Below are positions 1 through 6,778 of a stretch of 42,645 nt of DNA, piece by piece. The translations under genes and the position numbers were made by a program. The DNA lies in the NCBI GenBank assembly GCA_021792185.1, contig JAJYVD010000018.1, forward strand, positions 1-42,645, given 5' to 3'. The notes under the pieces were generated by a model. The model worked only from the letters and a program-made list of their open reading frames with translations, made no database searches and had not been told where the DNA came from. This DNA is from Nitrospirota bacterium (GTDB lineage Bacteria; Nitrospirota; Thermodesulfovibrionia; Thermodesulfovibrionales; Dissulfurispiraceae). Every line of letters begins with the position of its first letter. The stretch's first letter is position 1.

Positions 1-36
1 TTTCTGCCTTACCATGATGATGTCCTTTCCTGCCAT
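1..36 (-). CDS. Transposase, N-terminal 12 codons only (cut by window edge)
   Basis: The reading frame begins with ATG at 36 and reads MAGKDIIMVRQK before leaving the window. A strong Shine-Dalgarno (AAGGGGAGG) precedes it. From memory, this start (M-x-G-K-D-I-I-M) resembles transposases of the ISNCY/IS1202 type, which continue into a helix-turn-helix. The upstream sequence carries repeated motifs expected of an insertion-sequence end, which supports the reading. Twelve codons cannot prove the family; a neighbouring IS family is the main alternative. Confidence 0.45.
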   Translation of the reverse strand, partial: MAGKDIIMVRQK

Positions 37-121
37 CCTGTCCTCCCCTTAAATCGGACAGTTTAGCAGTCTCTTTATAGGACATTTCTATCTTGGCTAT
101 ATAGGACATTATCATTTTGGC
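37..121. mobile_element. Insertion-sequence end with subterminal direct repeats
   Basis: Two 22-nt near-identical direct repeats lie at 76-97 and 100-121. Each starts TATAGGACATT and ends TTGGC. A related GGACAG motif lies near 56. They sit between the transposase start codon at 36 and the end of the HIT gene at 144. Such tandem motifs at IS ends usually bind transposase. The outer boundary is probably close to 121, but no target duplication can be tested because the other end is outside the window. Confidence 0.5.
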
Positions 122-143
122 GTTACAGGAAACAGAGGCTCTG

Positions 144-623
144 TCAAGGGTTGAAAACCGGATAGAGCTTGTCATACGTATCGAGGATATGTTCCGGTAT
201 AACCTTCACCTCTCCGAGCACCGTCATAAAACTCGCGTCTCCGGCCCATCTCGGCACTATATGAATATGAATGTGCTCTTCTATTCCCGCGCCCGCAACC
301 TCGCCGATGTTGATCCCGATATTAAACCCCTCCGGATTAAATGCCCGCTTTAAACAATCCGTCGAATATGCGGTGACCGCCATAAGTTCCGAAAGCGCTT
401 TTTTAGAAAGCCCCTCAAAGGACGATGTATGGGCATACGGTACGACCATGAGATGTCCGTTGTTGTAAGGATATTTGTTCATGATCACATAAACATCTTC
501 AGACCTGTAGAGGATAAGATTATCCCTGTCCTTATTTTCATGGGGCTTCATGCAGAACAGGCACTCCTTTTCCTTTTCGGAAAGGATATACTCCATTCTC
601 CACGGTGCCCATAATACCTTCAT
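144..623 (-). CDS. HIT-family nucleotide hydrolase/transferase (AP4A phosphorylase-like)
   Basis: This is a 159-residue histidine-triad protein that probably acts in the cytoplasm on dinucleoside polyphosphates or nucleoside phosphoramidates. The triad is H117-H119-H121 in EEHIHIHIVPRW, with H119 or its neighbour expected to be the nucleophile. The N-terminus LWAPWR and the C21-x-x-C24 pair are typical of the bacterial AP4A-phosphorylase-like branch, and C21/C24 may bind zinc. The ATG at 623 follows a GGGAGA Shine-Dalgarno. It is the last gene before the insertion sequence and follows the uracil-DNA glycosylase by about 10 bp, so it probably shares its transcript. Confidence 0.88.
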   Translation of the reverse strand: MKVLWAPWRMEYILSEKEKECLFCMKPHENKDRDNLILYRSEDVYVIMNKYPYNNGHLMVVPYAHTSSFEGLSKKALSELMAVTAYSTDCLKRAFNPEGFNIGINIGEVAGAGIEEHIHIHIVPRWAGDASFMTVLGEVKVIPEHILDTYDKLYPVFNP

Positions 624-632
624 ATCGTCTCT

Positions 633-656
633 CCCTAACTCTTAACTCCTAACTTT
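633..656. repeat. Dispersed repeat, family D (taactcctaac type)
   Basis: Short tandem units of the form taactcttaactcctaac overlap the 3' end of the uracil-DNA glycosylase gene and encode its last residues (LGVKS) and stop codon. A related stretch lies inside pgeF at 6277-6300 and a weaker one near 23441-23454. The sequence is simple, so the family assignment rests on recurrence in this window. Confidence 0.45.
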
Positions 657-1402
657 TTCAACACCGCCTGGGCATCCGCCCATGTCAACTGCTTGTCTTT
701 AGGATTTCTCAGAAAATATGCCGGATGAAATGTCGGCATAACAGGAATTCCCTTATATTCGAAGAAATGCCCTCTTACCTTCACAATAGAAAATTCGGCT
801 AAAGAGGTCTTCAATCCCATAAGCGTGTGGGATGCTATCTTTCCGAGCGCCATTATGACCCTCGGAGCTATTATGTCAATCTGTCTCTCAAGGAAGGGTA
901 AACATGCCGCTATCTCATCATCGTGGGGGTCGCGATTCACCGCAGGCCTGCATTTGACAATATTCGCGATATAAACATCCTCTCTTCCGAATCTCGATCC
1001 GGATGCCTTTCCCATATTATTAATAAGGCTCGTCAATATCTGCCCGGCCTCTCCCACAAACGGTCTTGCCTGAATGTCTTCGTCTTTTCCCGGCGCTTCC
1101 CCGATGAACATAATCGGGGCGTTTGCATTGCCTTCTCCGAATACTATATTTGTCCTTCCCTTCGAAAGCTTGCATCTCCGGCAGTCGCCTATCTCCTCAC
1201 GAAGAGCCTCCAATGCCTTAACTTTATTGTGGTTGCCAATATGTGGTGGCAAATTGAAGTGTTGGAGTGTTGGAGTGTTGGAATGATGAGAACTTTTTTC
1301 TGCTATTCCATTACTCCAATACTCCATTTTTATCGGCAGCCTGTCAAAGCCGAGATCCCTATAGAACTCCAGCACTATTTTCAAACTGTCAATCGTGTTC
1401 AT
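635..1402 (-). CDS. Uracil-DNA glycosylase, type 4 (iron-sulfur, family 4)
   Basis: A 255-residue base-excision repair enzyme that removes uracil from DNA. Motif A is GEAPGKDE at 101-108, the C-terminal motif is HPA at 226-228, and four cysteines at 74, 77, 151 and 167 match the [4Fe-4S] ligands of type-4 enzymes. Residues about 1-60 form an extra N-terminal arm. Within it, residues 25-50 are encoded by an inverted repeat (family B), and the last five residues by another repeat (family D), so both ends have been reshaped by repeats. The ATG at 1402 lies close to the end of the upstream TPR gene, suggesting co-transcription. No clear Shine-Dalgarno is seen. Confidence 0.92.
   Translation of the reverse strand: MNTIDSLKIVLEFYRDLGFDRLPIKMEYWSNGIAEKSSHHSNTPTLQHFNLPPHIGNHNKVKALEALREEIGDCRRCKLSKGRTNIVFGEGNANAPIMFIGEAPGKDEDIQARPFVGEAGQILTSLINNMGKASGSRFGREDVYIANIVKCRPAVNRDPHDDEIAACLPFLERQIDIIAPRVIMALGKIASHTLMGLKTSLAEFSIVKVRGHFFEYKGIPVMPTFHPAYFLRNPKDKQLTWADAQAVLKKLGVKS
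1254..1327. repeat. Inverted repeat, family B, inside uracil-DNA glycosylase
   Basis: The left arm (1254-1287) is built of TTGGAGTG units and the right arm (1305-1327) of ATTACTCCA units. Reverse-complementing the right arm matches the left at about 19 of 23 positions. The repeat is in frame and encodes a serine/asparagine/histidine-rich peptide (residues 25-50, including HSNTPTLQHF). A short related stretch lies at the recJ/panB junction near 19093-19112. Confidence 0.6.
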
Positions 1403-1405
1403 AAT

Positions 1406-3817
1406 TTAATTGGCTTTCATATTCTTATACTTCTCGACCCTTAAGTAGTCCTTATTCTTCTCAGAATTATCTATCAGGTCATCAATAAAGCCCTGTTTCA
1501 TTCCGAACTTCTCTGCCCTGCCGAGATTGTCATCGAGAAGTTTTATGGCAGAAAGATATTCGTTCTGAAGCGTATAATTTCCGGCCATCTCCCACAATCC
1601 CACAACCTCTCCTCCCTCGTTTCCCAATTCCCTGAAGATATTTATGGCAATAGCTATACTCTTTTCTGCGTTTTTATAATCAGCAAGTTTTTTCAAAACA
1701 CGGCCGATGCCCAGATATTCCTGAGCAATCATATGTCTAACGGTTCCTATTTCGATACTTATCTTCAGGGAATCCTCATAGTACTTAAGTGCAACCCTGT
1801 ATTCCCCTTTATCCAGCAGCACATTCCCAATATTGCTCAGCGCCACTGCTTCTCCTTCCCTGTTCCCTGTCTTCTTCACGCTATCAAGGTATCTGTTGTA
1901 ATAATATAATGCCTTTTCGTATGCCTTCTTCTGTTTGAAGATATTCCCTATAAGGTTGTAGACCATGCCAAGCCTCGTTTCGTCATTGCCTTTTTCAGAC
2001 ATCTCCTGAGCAAGCAGTGCATGATCTATCGCCTTGTCGTACTCATCGATGTTTATAAATGACATGGCAAGGTAGTAATTACCGCCGAATACTCCTCTCT
2101 TATAACCTAATCTCTTTGCTGTATCAGCGGCGTCTCTTGAAATCCTCTCCATGTCTTTATAATCGCCCCTCTCATAAGATGCCCATGCCTCGTCAAGCCC
2201 CACGTCTATATCGGATATCTCCTTATGCATCTCAATATCTGATGACTTCAAAGTGCTTACAATGCTCTTCTCAAGATTAAAATCGTGATTCACCATTAAG
2301 GCATACTCAAGTCTCTCTTTGGCCTTATCCTTTTCTCCCATGTCAAACAGAATGTGGGCAATCTGCAGTGAAACAAGCGCTTTTATATCATCTTTAACTG
2401 CGAGATTCAGGAATATCTCCTTATTTGCCCTCTCGGAGGCTATCTTAAAAATTTCTGCCGAGCTTCTTTTGTCTCCTTTAGCAGCAAGCACCCTGCTCTT
2501 GTCAATCAGGGCAAGGGTTTCGAGTTCTGCATCTTTAATCTTTGCGCCTATGGCTATAGCGCTGTCCAGGTGTCTTTTCGCATCCTCATATTTATTTAAC
2601 CTCGTATAGCATTCTGCCACATTGTAATGGAGTTTCCCTTCAACTGCCAGGCTGTTTTGTTTTGAGGCTATTTCGATGGCCTTCTCATTGGCATTGATAA
2701 AGTCCTCACACTTTCCCTCCCTGTAAAATATACCTGCCGTATCCAGCAGTTCATGCAGGGATTTTTTGTCTGACTTATTTTTAACAGTTTTTGCAGAGGC
2801 TTGTTCCTTTTGCCTGCCATCCCTTTTTGTTTTTTCCTTAACCCCTTTTCCCTTTATCTTTTCTTCCGCCTTCGTTTCCACCTTCTCTTCAGCTTTTAAA
2901 CCGGCAGCGTCAGCCTTTTTAACTTTATCCTGATTATCTTCTGACTTAAATGACGACAGACTGACAACCTTATCTTTTATCCAGCCTTCCCGGCCGTCAG
3001 AGGTTTTCACCCTATACCATTTTCTGCCTTCGCTGTCGGTAATCTCACTTATAACATCAAATACTGCTCCTTTTACAGCCCATGTGACAGGCTGGGAGTC
3101 AAAGGATGGTCTTGACCTCAGAGTTGCGGAGTTGGTTATGATTTTTATGTTTTTTTTGCCCTCTGATTTCGGTTCTTCGATCTTCGCATCTTTTTGCTTT
3201 TTTGCAGCAGGCACTATATCTTCTTTCGAGTTTTTATTCTCTTTTGATTCCCTCTTCAGTTCCTCTTCAGCCTTTGCTGTCTTTTTCTTATCCATCTGTG
3301 CGCCGGCAGATACCTTTGCGCCGCCGGGAAGAAGGATAAGATAATCACGCACATCTTCCGGGACTTCGAATATTACAACATCGTCTATCCATTTATCCGG
3401 GACTATTTCCATTCTCCCAAAACTCTCTGTGCCAAGCCTCATAGAGCCTGTTGCGCCCAAAGAATAATCCCACCGTTTCTTTTTGCCGTCAATCAGCATA
3501 AGGTCTGTAAGAGTGTTTGTAGGAATCGCGATGCTGCCTTTGTTATAAACCTTGAACCTTACGATTATAAACTTTCCGTCTGCCTTCTTTGAAAAAACCC
3601 CTTCTCCGATGGATTTTGTCTCTTTAATCTCTGTGATTATATATGCCGCTTTGATTACATGCTCCCGCTTGCCGTCAATGTACCGTATCTTCTGGAGGAT
3701 TGTCAGATTGGTGCCGTATTCCGCTGAAGCTTCGTGGCATAAAATAAAAATCACCAGAAAGAGCGGGAATATATAAATGAATTTCCTTTTTAAATAATAA
3801 GGAATAATGCGATTCAT
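1406..3817 (-). CDS. Exported SH3b and TPR repeat protein
   Basis: A secreted or periplasmic scaffold of about 803 residues, exact role unknown. It has a signal peptide (hydrophobic IFPLFLVIFILC, then ASA), then a beta-rich domain of about 120 residues resembling DUF4352-type extracellular domains. A bacterial SH3 domain follows (TLRSRPSFDS...GWIKDKVVSL), then a highly charged Lys/Glu linker, then about ten TPR repeats to the C-terminus. ATG at 3817 is preferred because AAGGA lies 10 nt upstream and the signal peptide then starts correctly. A GTG at 3841 overlapping the NAD kinase stop is the alternative and adds 8 residues. TPR proteins of this design usually mediate envelope protein contacts. 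Confidence 0.8.
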   Translation of the reverse strand: MNRIIPYYLKRKFIYIFPLFLVIFILCHEASAEYGTNLTILQKIRYIDGKREHVIKAAYIITEIKETKSIGEGVFSKKADGKFIIVRFKVYNKGSIAIPTNTLTDLMLIDGKKKRWDYSLGATGSMRLGTESFGRMEIVPDKWIDDVVIFEVPEDVRDYLILLPGGAKVSAGAQMDKKKTAKAEEELKRESKENKNSKEDIVPAAKKQKDAKIEEPKSEGKKNIKIITNSATLRSRPSFDSQPVTWAVKGAVFDVISEITDSEGRKWYRVKTSDGREGWIKDKVVSLSSFKSEDNQDKVKKADAAGLKAEEKVETKAEEKIKGKGVKEKTKRDGRQKEQASAKTVKNKSDKKSLHELLDTAGIFYREGKCEDFINANEKAIEIASKQNSLAVEGKLHYNVAECYTRLNKYEDAKRHLDSAIAIGAKIKDAELETLALIDKSRVLAAKGDKRSSAEIFKIASERANKEIFLNLAVKDDIKALVSLQIAHILFDMGEKDKAKERLEYALMVNHDFNLEKSIVSTLKSSDIEMHKEISDIDVGLDEAWASYERGDYKDMERISRDAADTAKRLGYKRGVFGGNYYLAMSFINIDEYDKAIDHALLAQEMSEKGNDETRLGMVYNLIGNIFKQKKAYEKALYYYNRYLDSVKKTGNREGEAVALSNIGNVLLDKGEYRVALKYYEDSLKISIEIGTVRHMIAQEYLGIGRVLKKLADYKNAEKSIAIAINIFRELGNEGGEVVGLWEMAGNYTLQNEYLSAIKLLDDNLGRAEKFGMKQGFIDDLIDNSEKNKDYLRVEKYKNMKAN

Positions 3818-3830
3818 TATATTTTTATCC

Positions 3831-4682
3831 TTATCTTTCACCCCATTTCAATTTTGTCCTTAATATCTGAAAATAATCCCGCTCGCACGGTATAAGAAGC
3901 CGTGTCGTAAATGCGGATTTTCTTATCTCGATTATATCGTCTTTTTTCAAAGAAAATCCGACCTGTCCGTCAAGGGTGAGGAAAACGTCTTCGCTCTCGG
4001 ACCTGAGGATGATCTCTATGGTGAAATCGTCGGGCAGGACAATAGGCCTGTTGGTGAGCGTATGGGGGCAGATAGGGGTCAGCACGATACTTTTCAGCGT
4101 GGGATAGAGTATCGGTCCTCCGGCAGACAGGGAATACGCCGTAGAGCCTGTAGGAGTGGCGATAATAAGTCCGTCCGCTTTGAATGTCGTCACATAAGAG
4201 TTGTTGATATATGTCTCGAGGTCTATAATCCGCGCCAGCGCGCCTTTGTTCACAACCACATCGTTCAAGACGATAAAATCCGATATCTTTTCTCCATGCC
4301 TTACCACAAAGGCGGTAAGCATTATGCGTTCTTCCACGGAACAGCTTCCGGAAAGCGCTTTTTCGACCGCGTCGAATATTTCGTCCCTGTTGACCTCGGT
4401 AATAAATCCGAGCCCGCCGAGGTTGACGCCGAGTATCGGGATTCCTTTATCTCCCACAAGCCGGGCAACGCCGAGCATAGTGCCGTCGCCTCCGAGCACC
4501 ACGATCACATCAACGAGAGACGGGATATGAGCCCTCGAATATCCCTCCATATTAAGAATCCATGCCGTTTCGGAATCGAGAAATATCTCGTACCCTTTAT
4601 TCCTGAGCCACGGAATGAACTCCTTCAATATCTCGGCAGGCTCGGGCCGTCCTATCTTACATATGATCCCAATTCTCTTCAT
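3831..4682 (-). CDS. nadK: NAD kinase
   Basis: Phosphorylates NAD to NADP using ATP or polyphosphate; cytoplasmic. The 283-residue length is normal. The GGDGTML signature is at 64-70, and the second conserved block PTGSTAYSLSAGGP supports the assignment together with GGLGFITEV. The ATG at 4682 follows AGAGGGA. It overlaps tsaE by 26 nt, implying translational coupling. In related genomes nadK often lies beside DNA-repair genes; here its downstream neighbour is the TPR protein. Confidence 0.96.
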   Translation of the reverse strand: MKRIGIICKIGRPEPAEILKEFIPWLRNKGYEIFLDSETAWILNMEGYSRAHIPSLVDVIVVLGGDGTMLGVARLVGDKGIPILGVNLGGLGFITEVNRDEIFDAVEKALSGSCSVEERIMLTAFVVRHGEKISDFIVLNDVVVNKGALARIIDLETYINNSYVTTFKADGLIIATPTGSTAYSLSAGGPILYPTLKSIVLTPICPHTLTNRPIVLPDDFTIEIILRSESEDVFLTLDGQVGFSLKKDDIIEIRKSAFTTRLLIPCERDYFQILRTKLKWGER

Positions 4683-5112
4683 CTATTCCCTCTATAATTA
4701 CCTCTCTCGTGCTGTCGTCCATAAAGTTCATCTTAACGATTATCGAGTCTTCGGGGATTTCCGAGAGCCTTTCAGCCCACTCGATGACGGCAATTCCACC
4801 CGATCCTATATATTCCCATATGCCGAGATTATCTATATCCCCTTCCCGCTCCACCCTGTAAAGGTCTATATGATAAAAAGGCGGAGAGGTTTCGTATTCG
4901 GCGGCGATCACAAAGCTGGCGCTCCCTATATCCCTTCCGGCAATGCCGAAGGCCGATGCCACGCCTTTGACAAATACCGTTTTACCGGCGCCGAGATCTC
5001 CATAAAGCAGCACTGTGCCTTTGCCGTTTGCCTTTAAAAACCTTCCGAGTTTAAACCCCAGTTCTTCCGTTTCAGACGGAGAATTTGTAATAATCCGCAG
5101 CTCATGGCCCAT
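4657..5112 (-). CDS. tsaE: tRNA threonylcarbamoyladenosine biosynthesis ATPase TsaE
   Basis: The ATPase partner of TsaB/TsaD needed to make t6A37 on ANN-decoding tRNAs. The P-loop GDLGAGKT lies at 38-45, and the family motif HIDLYRVE follows in the middle of the 151-residue protein. The ATG at 5112 has no clear Shine-Dalgarno. The start sits within short repeated words (ggctcatagc, ggccatgagc) next to a tandem GCTATCA array, so the first few residues may be repeat-derived. The gene runs into nadK with a 26-nt overlap. Confidence 0.94.
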   Translation of the reverse strand: MGHELRIITNSPSETEELGFKLGRFLKANGKGTVLLYGDLGAGKTVFVKGVASAFGIAGRDIGSASFVIAAEYETSPPFYHIDLYRVEREGDIDNLGIWEYIGSGGIAVIEWAERLSEIPEDSIIVKMNFMDDSTREVIIEGIDEENWDHM

Positions 5113-5165
5113 GGCTCATAGCTAATAGTCTTTTGCTATCAGCTATCAGCTATCAGCTATCAGCT
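5113..5165. repeat. Tandem 7-bp repeat (GCTATCA x4), family E
   Basis: Four exact copies of GCTATCA occupy 5135-5162 and a partial unit runs into the stop codon of the CBS gene (5164-5166). A degenerate inverted counterpart (ctcatagctaatag) lies at 5115-5128. It fills the whole gap between tsaE and the CBS gene. Repeat number could vary between strains by slippage. Confidence 0.7.
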
Positions 5166-5613
5166 ACTTCATCATCACTTTAATCATATCGATCTTGCCG
5201 ATTATGCCGATAATCTTTTTGCCGTCGACAACAGGAATCAGATGCACCATCTTCTCCGCCATAATGGTCGCTAAATCCTCAACAGGCGTGTCTCCGGTAA
5301 CGGTTATAACGTCCTTTGTGCAGATATCATCCACCGTAACTGCCGCCATTCTCTTGATCTCTTTTTCAAGCCTGCCCGGGCTTTCGAGCATTATAAAGGC
5401 ATCGAACAGCCTGACGACGGTAGGGATGTGGAATCTCTTGTTCTGGCTTATAAGGTCGTTCTCCGTGACAATGCCGGACAGGTTGCCGTCTGCGTCCACA
5501 ACCGGCGCTCCGCTGATTTTATGCTCTATGAGAGTACGCGCAAGTCCCTCTATCGTGGTCGTTGGACTGACAGTTATTATATCCCTTGTCATTATGTCTT
5601 TAGCCTTCAGCAT
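5164..5613 (-). CDS. CBS-domain pair protein
   Basis: A 149-residue stand-alone pair of CBS domains. Domain 1 covers about residues 7-60 (AKDIMTRDIITVSPTTTIEG...GAPVVDADG) and domain 2 about 90-145 (VDDICTKDVITVTGDTPVED...IPVVDGKK), so this is one Bateman module. Such modules sense adenosine nucleotides and regulate partner enzymes or transporters; the partner is not identifiable here. The ATG at 5613 has a very good AAGGAG five nt upstream. The stop codon overlaps a GCTATCA tandem repeat. Confidence 0.9.
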   Translation of the reverse strand: MLKAKDIMTRDIITVSPTTTIEGLARTLIEHKISGAPVVDADGNLSGIVTENDLISQNKRFHIPTVVRLFDAFIMLESPGRLEKEIKRMAAVTVDDICTKDVITVTGDTPVEDLATIMAEKMVHLIPVVDGKKIIGIIGKIDMIKVMMK

Positions 5614-5635
5614 AGTATCTCCTTTTTATACTTAA

Positions 5636-5666
5636 ATTACACAGATTTTATCAGATTACACAGATT
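5636..5666. repeat. Left inverted repeat of the GxxExxY cassette (family H)
   Basis: A 31-nt sequence made of two ATTACACAGATT-like halves. Its reverse complement recurs at 6034-6064 on the other side of the GxxExxY gene with 24 of 31 positions identical. This copy overlaps the gene's stop codon (5665-5667). Confidence 0.7.
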
Positions 5667-6033
5667 AAAACACAAATCTTTTGATTTGACAACTCTTATT
5701 TCCAAAATTAACTAACAAGCCAACCTTCAGATTAGATGCCTTTAAATAAGAAAGCACCTGGTATTTAAAAATATCTGGAATATTCCCAGATACTGCCTTA
5801 ATTTCAACTATAACTTTATCCTCAATAACTAAATCTGCAACAAAATCACCTGCTTTTCTACCCCGATAATAAACTCCAAATCGTTTTTCCGTTTCGTATT
5901 TTAATCCCTCCTGTTCAAAGTCTAATTTAAGAGCAGCATGATATACCCTCTCATTAAATCCAGGACCTAAATCGGAGTGAACCCTGTAACAACATGCTAT
6001 TATCTGTTCTGTAAGAGGGTCTCTATTTTCCAT
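5665..6033 (-). CDS. GxxExxY protein (PD-(D/E)XK nuclease-like fold)
   Basis: A 122-residue protein of the GxxExxY family, whose function is unknown and whose fold is related to PD-(D/E)XK nucleases. The signature G25-F-N-E28-R-V-Y31 is present, and VADLVIEDKVIVEIKAV matches the D...ExK catalytic core of that fold. The ATG at 6033 has no Shine-Dalgarno, and an AATCTGTGT-type repeat sits directly upstream. A matching inverted repeat sits at the stop codon. The gene and its flanks fill the space between pgeF and the CBS gene exactly, which suggests insertion as a unit. No transposase is present. Confidence 0.85.
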   Translation of the reverse strand: MENRDPLTEQIIACCYRVHSDLGPGFNERVYHAALKLDFEQEGLKYETEKRFGVYYRGRKAGDFVADLVIEDKVIVEIKAVSGNIPDIFKYQVLSYLKASNLKVGLLVNFGNKSCQIKRFVF

Positions 6034-6064
6034 AATCTGCGCAATCTATATTAATCTGTGTAAT
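6034..6064. repeat. Right inverted repeat of the GxxExxY cassette (family H)
   Basis: This is the partner of 5636-5666 in inverted orientation. The outer 12 nt (ATTACACAGATT) are identical in both copies and the middle differs. It begins immediately upstream of the GxxExxY start codon and ends 4 nt before the pgeF stop codon. Confidence 0.7.
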
Positions 6065-6068
6065 CATG

Positions 6069-6776
6069 TTAGACAATCCCTATGAATCCGCACTGTCTGC
6101 CTGTAACACCCTTCATATGCCGGTACGAATAATATTTTTCGGGCAGGCAGGAGGTGCATTCTTCCGACATCCATACATTGTCCGCCGGAACTCCCGAAGA
6201 AAGCGCCTGATATTTATTCGCGGTGGGCAGATCAAGGCAGTATTTTTCACCTTTTTTAATTATGTAGTCCTTTGATCTCTTAACTCCTAACTCTGAACTC
6301 GTCACTTTCTCAACCGCCTCAACAACTTCGTATCCTACATTATAACAACACCACCGTATTCCGGTACCGACGGCAATCAAGATATCGTCCGGCGATGAGT
6401 AAAACCTGTCCGTCATAGCCTGTATCGTGTTCTTCAATATCCCGGCTGCGGTTCCCCTCCATCCGGCGTGAACGGCGCCTGCTATGCGCCTTTTAGCATC
6501 ATACAGAAGAACAGGCACGCAGTCCGCAGTTTGAACGCCTATCAGAATACCTTTTCTGTCTGTAATAACGGCATCGGCTATCTTAGGTTCAAGCTCATAA
6601 TCGACAGCCAAAACCTTATCCGTATGTTTCTGAACGGGCAGATATATATTATTCGCTGCTATGCCGGCTATCTTTGAGACGGCATCCTTATCGCAGCCTG
6701 ACGCCTTTGTTGTGAAAAAGGCCGTTACGTGCGATCCGTTAAATATAGGAGGGATTACTATGCCGTATGTCGTCAT
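6069..6776 (-). CDS. pgeF: Polyphenol-oxidase/laccase-fold protein PgeF (YfiH): peptidoglycan editing and purine nucleoside hydrolysis
   Basis: A 235-residue member of the DUF152/YfiH family. Members correct mis-incorporated peptidoglycan stem residues or cleave purine nucleosides by phosphorolysis. The metal-site residues are visible in order: H of KHTDKVL, C of QTADCVPVLL and H of VHAGWRGTAAG. A short insert (SSELGVKRSKD) between the two C-terminal strands is encoded by a taactcctaac-type repeat. The start lies 2 nt after the histidine-kinase stop, so it is the last gene of that operon. The ATG has only a weak Shine-Dalgarno. Confidence 0.93.
   Translation of the reverse strand: MTTYGIVIPPIFNGSHVTAFFTTKASGCDKDAVSKIAGIAANNIYLPVQKHTDKVLAVDYELEPKIADAVITDRKGILIGVQTADCVPVLLYDAKRRIAGAVHAGWRGTAAGILKNTIQAMTDRFYSSPDDILIAVGTGIRWCCYNVGYEVVEAVEKVTSSELGVKRSKDYIIKKGEKYCLDLPTANKYQALSSGVPADNVWMSEECTSCLPEKYYSYRHMKGVTGRQCGFIGIV
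6277..6300. repeat. Dispersed repeat, family D, inside pgeF
   Basis: A copy of the taactcctaactctgaactc-type sequence. It is in frame and encodes SSELGVKRSK in PgeF. The same words, read in the same frame, give LGVKS at the end of the uracil-DNA glycosylase. Confidence 0.45.
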
Positions 6777-6778
6777 TA

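Noticed and set aside
1406-3841. GTG start at 3841 for the TPR protein
   Set aside because: It lies inside nadK and lacks a ribosome site; the ATG at 3817 has AAGGA 10 nt upstream. It is not excluded completely.
5135-5165. Tandem repeat considered as a CRISPR array
   Set aside because: The unit is only 7 bp, there are no spacers and no cas genes are nearby.
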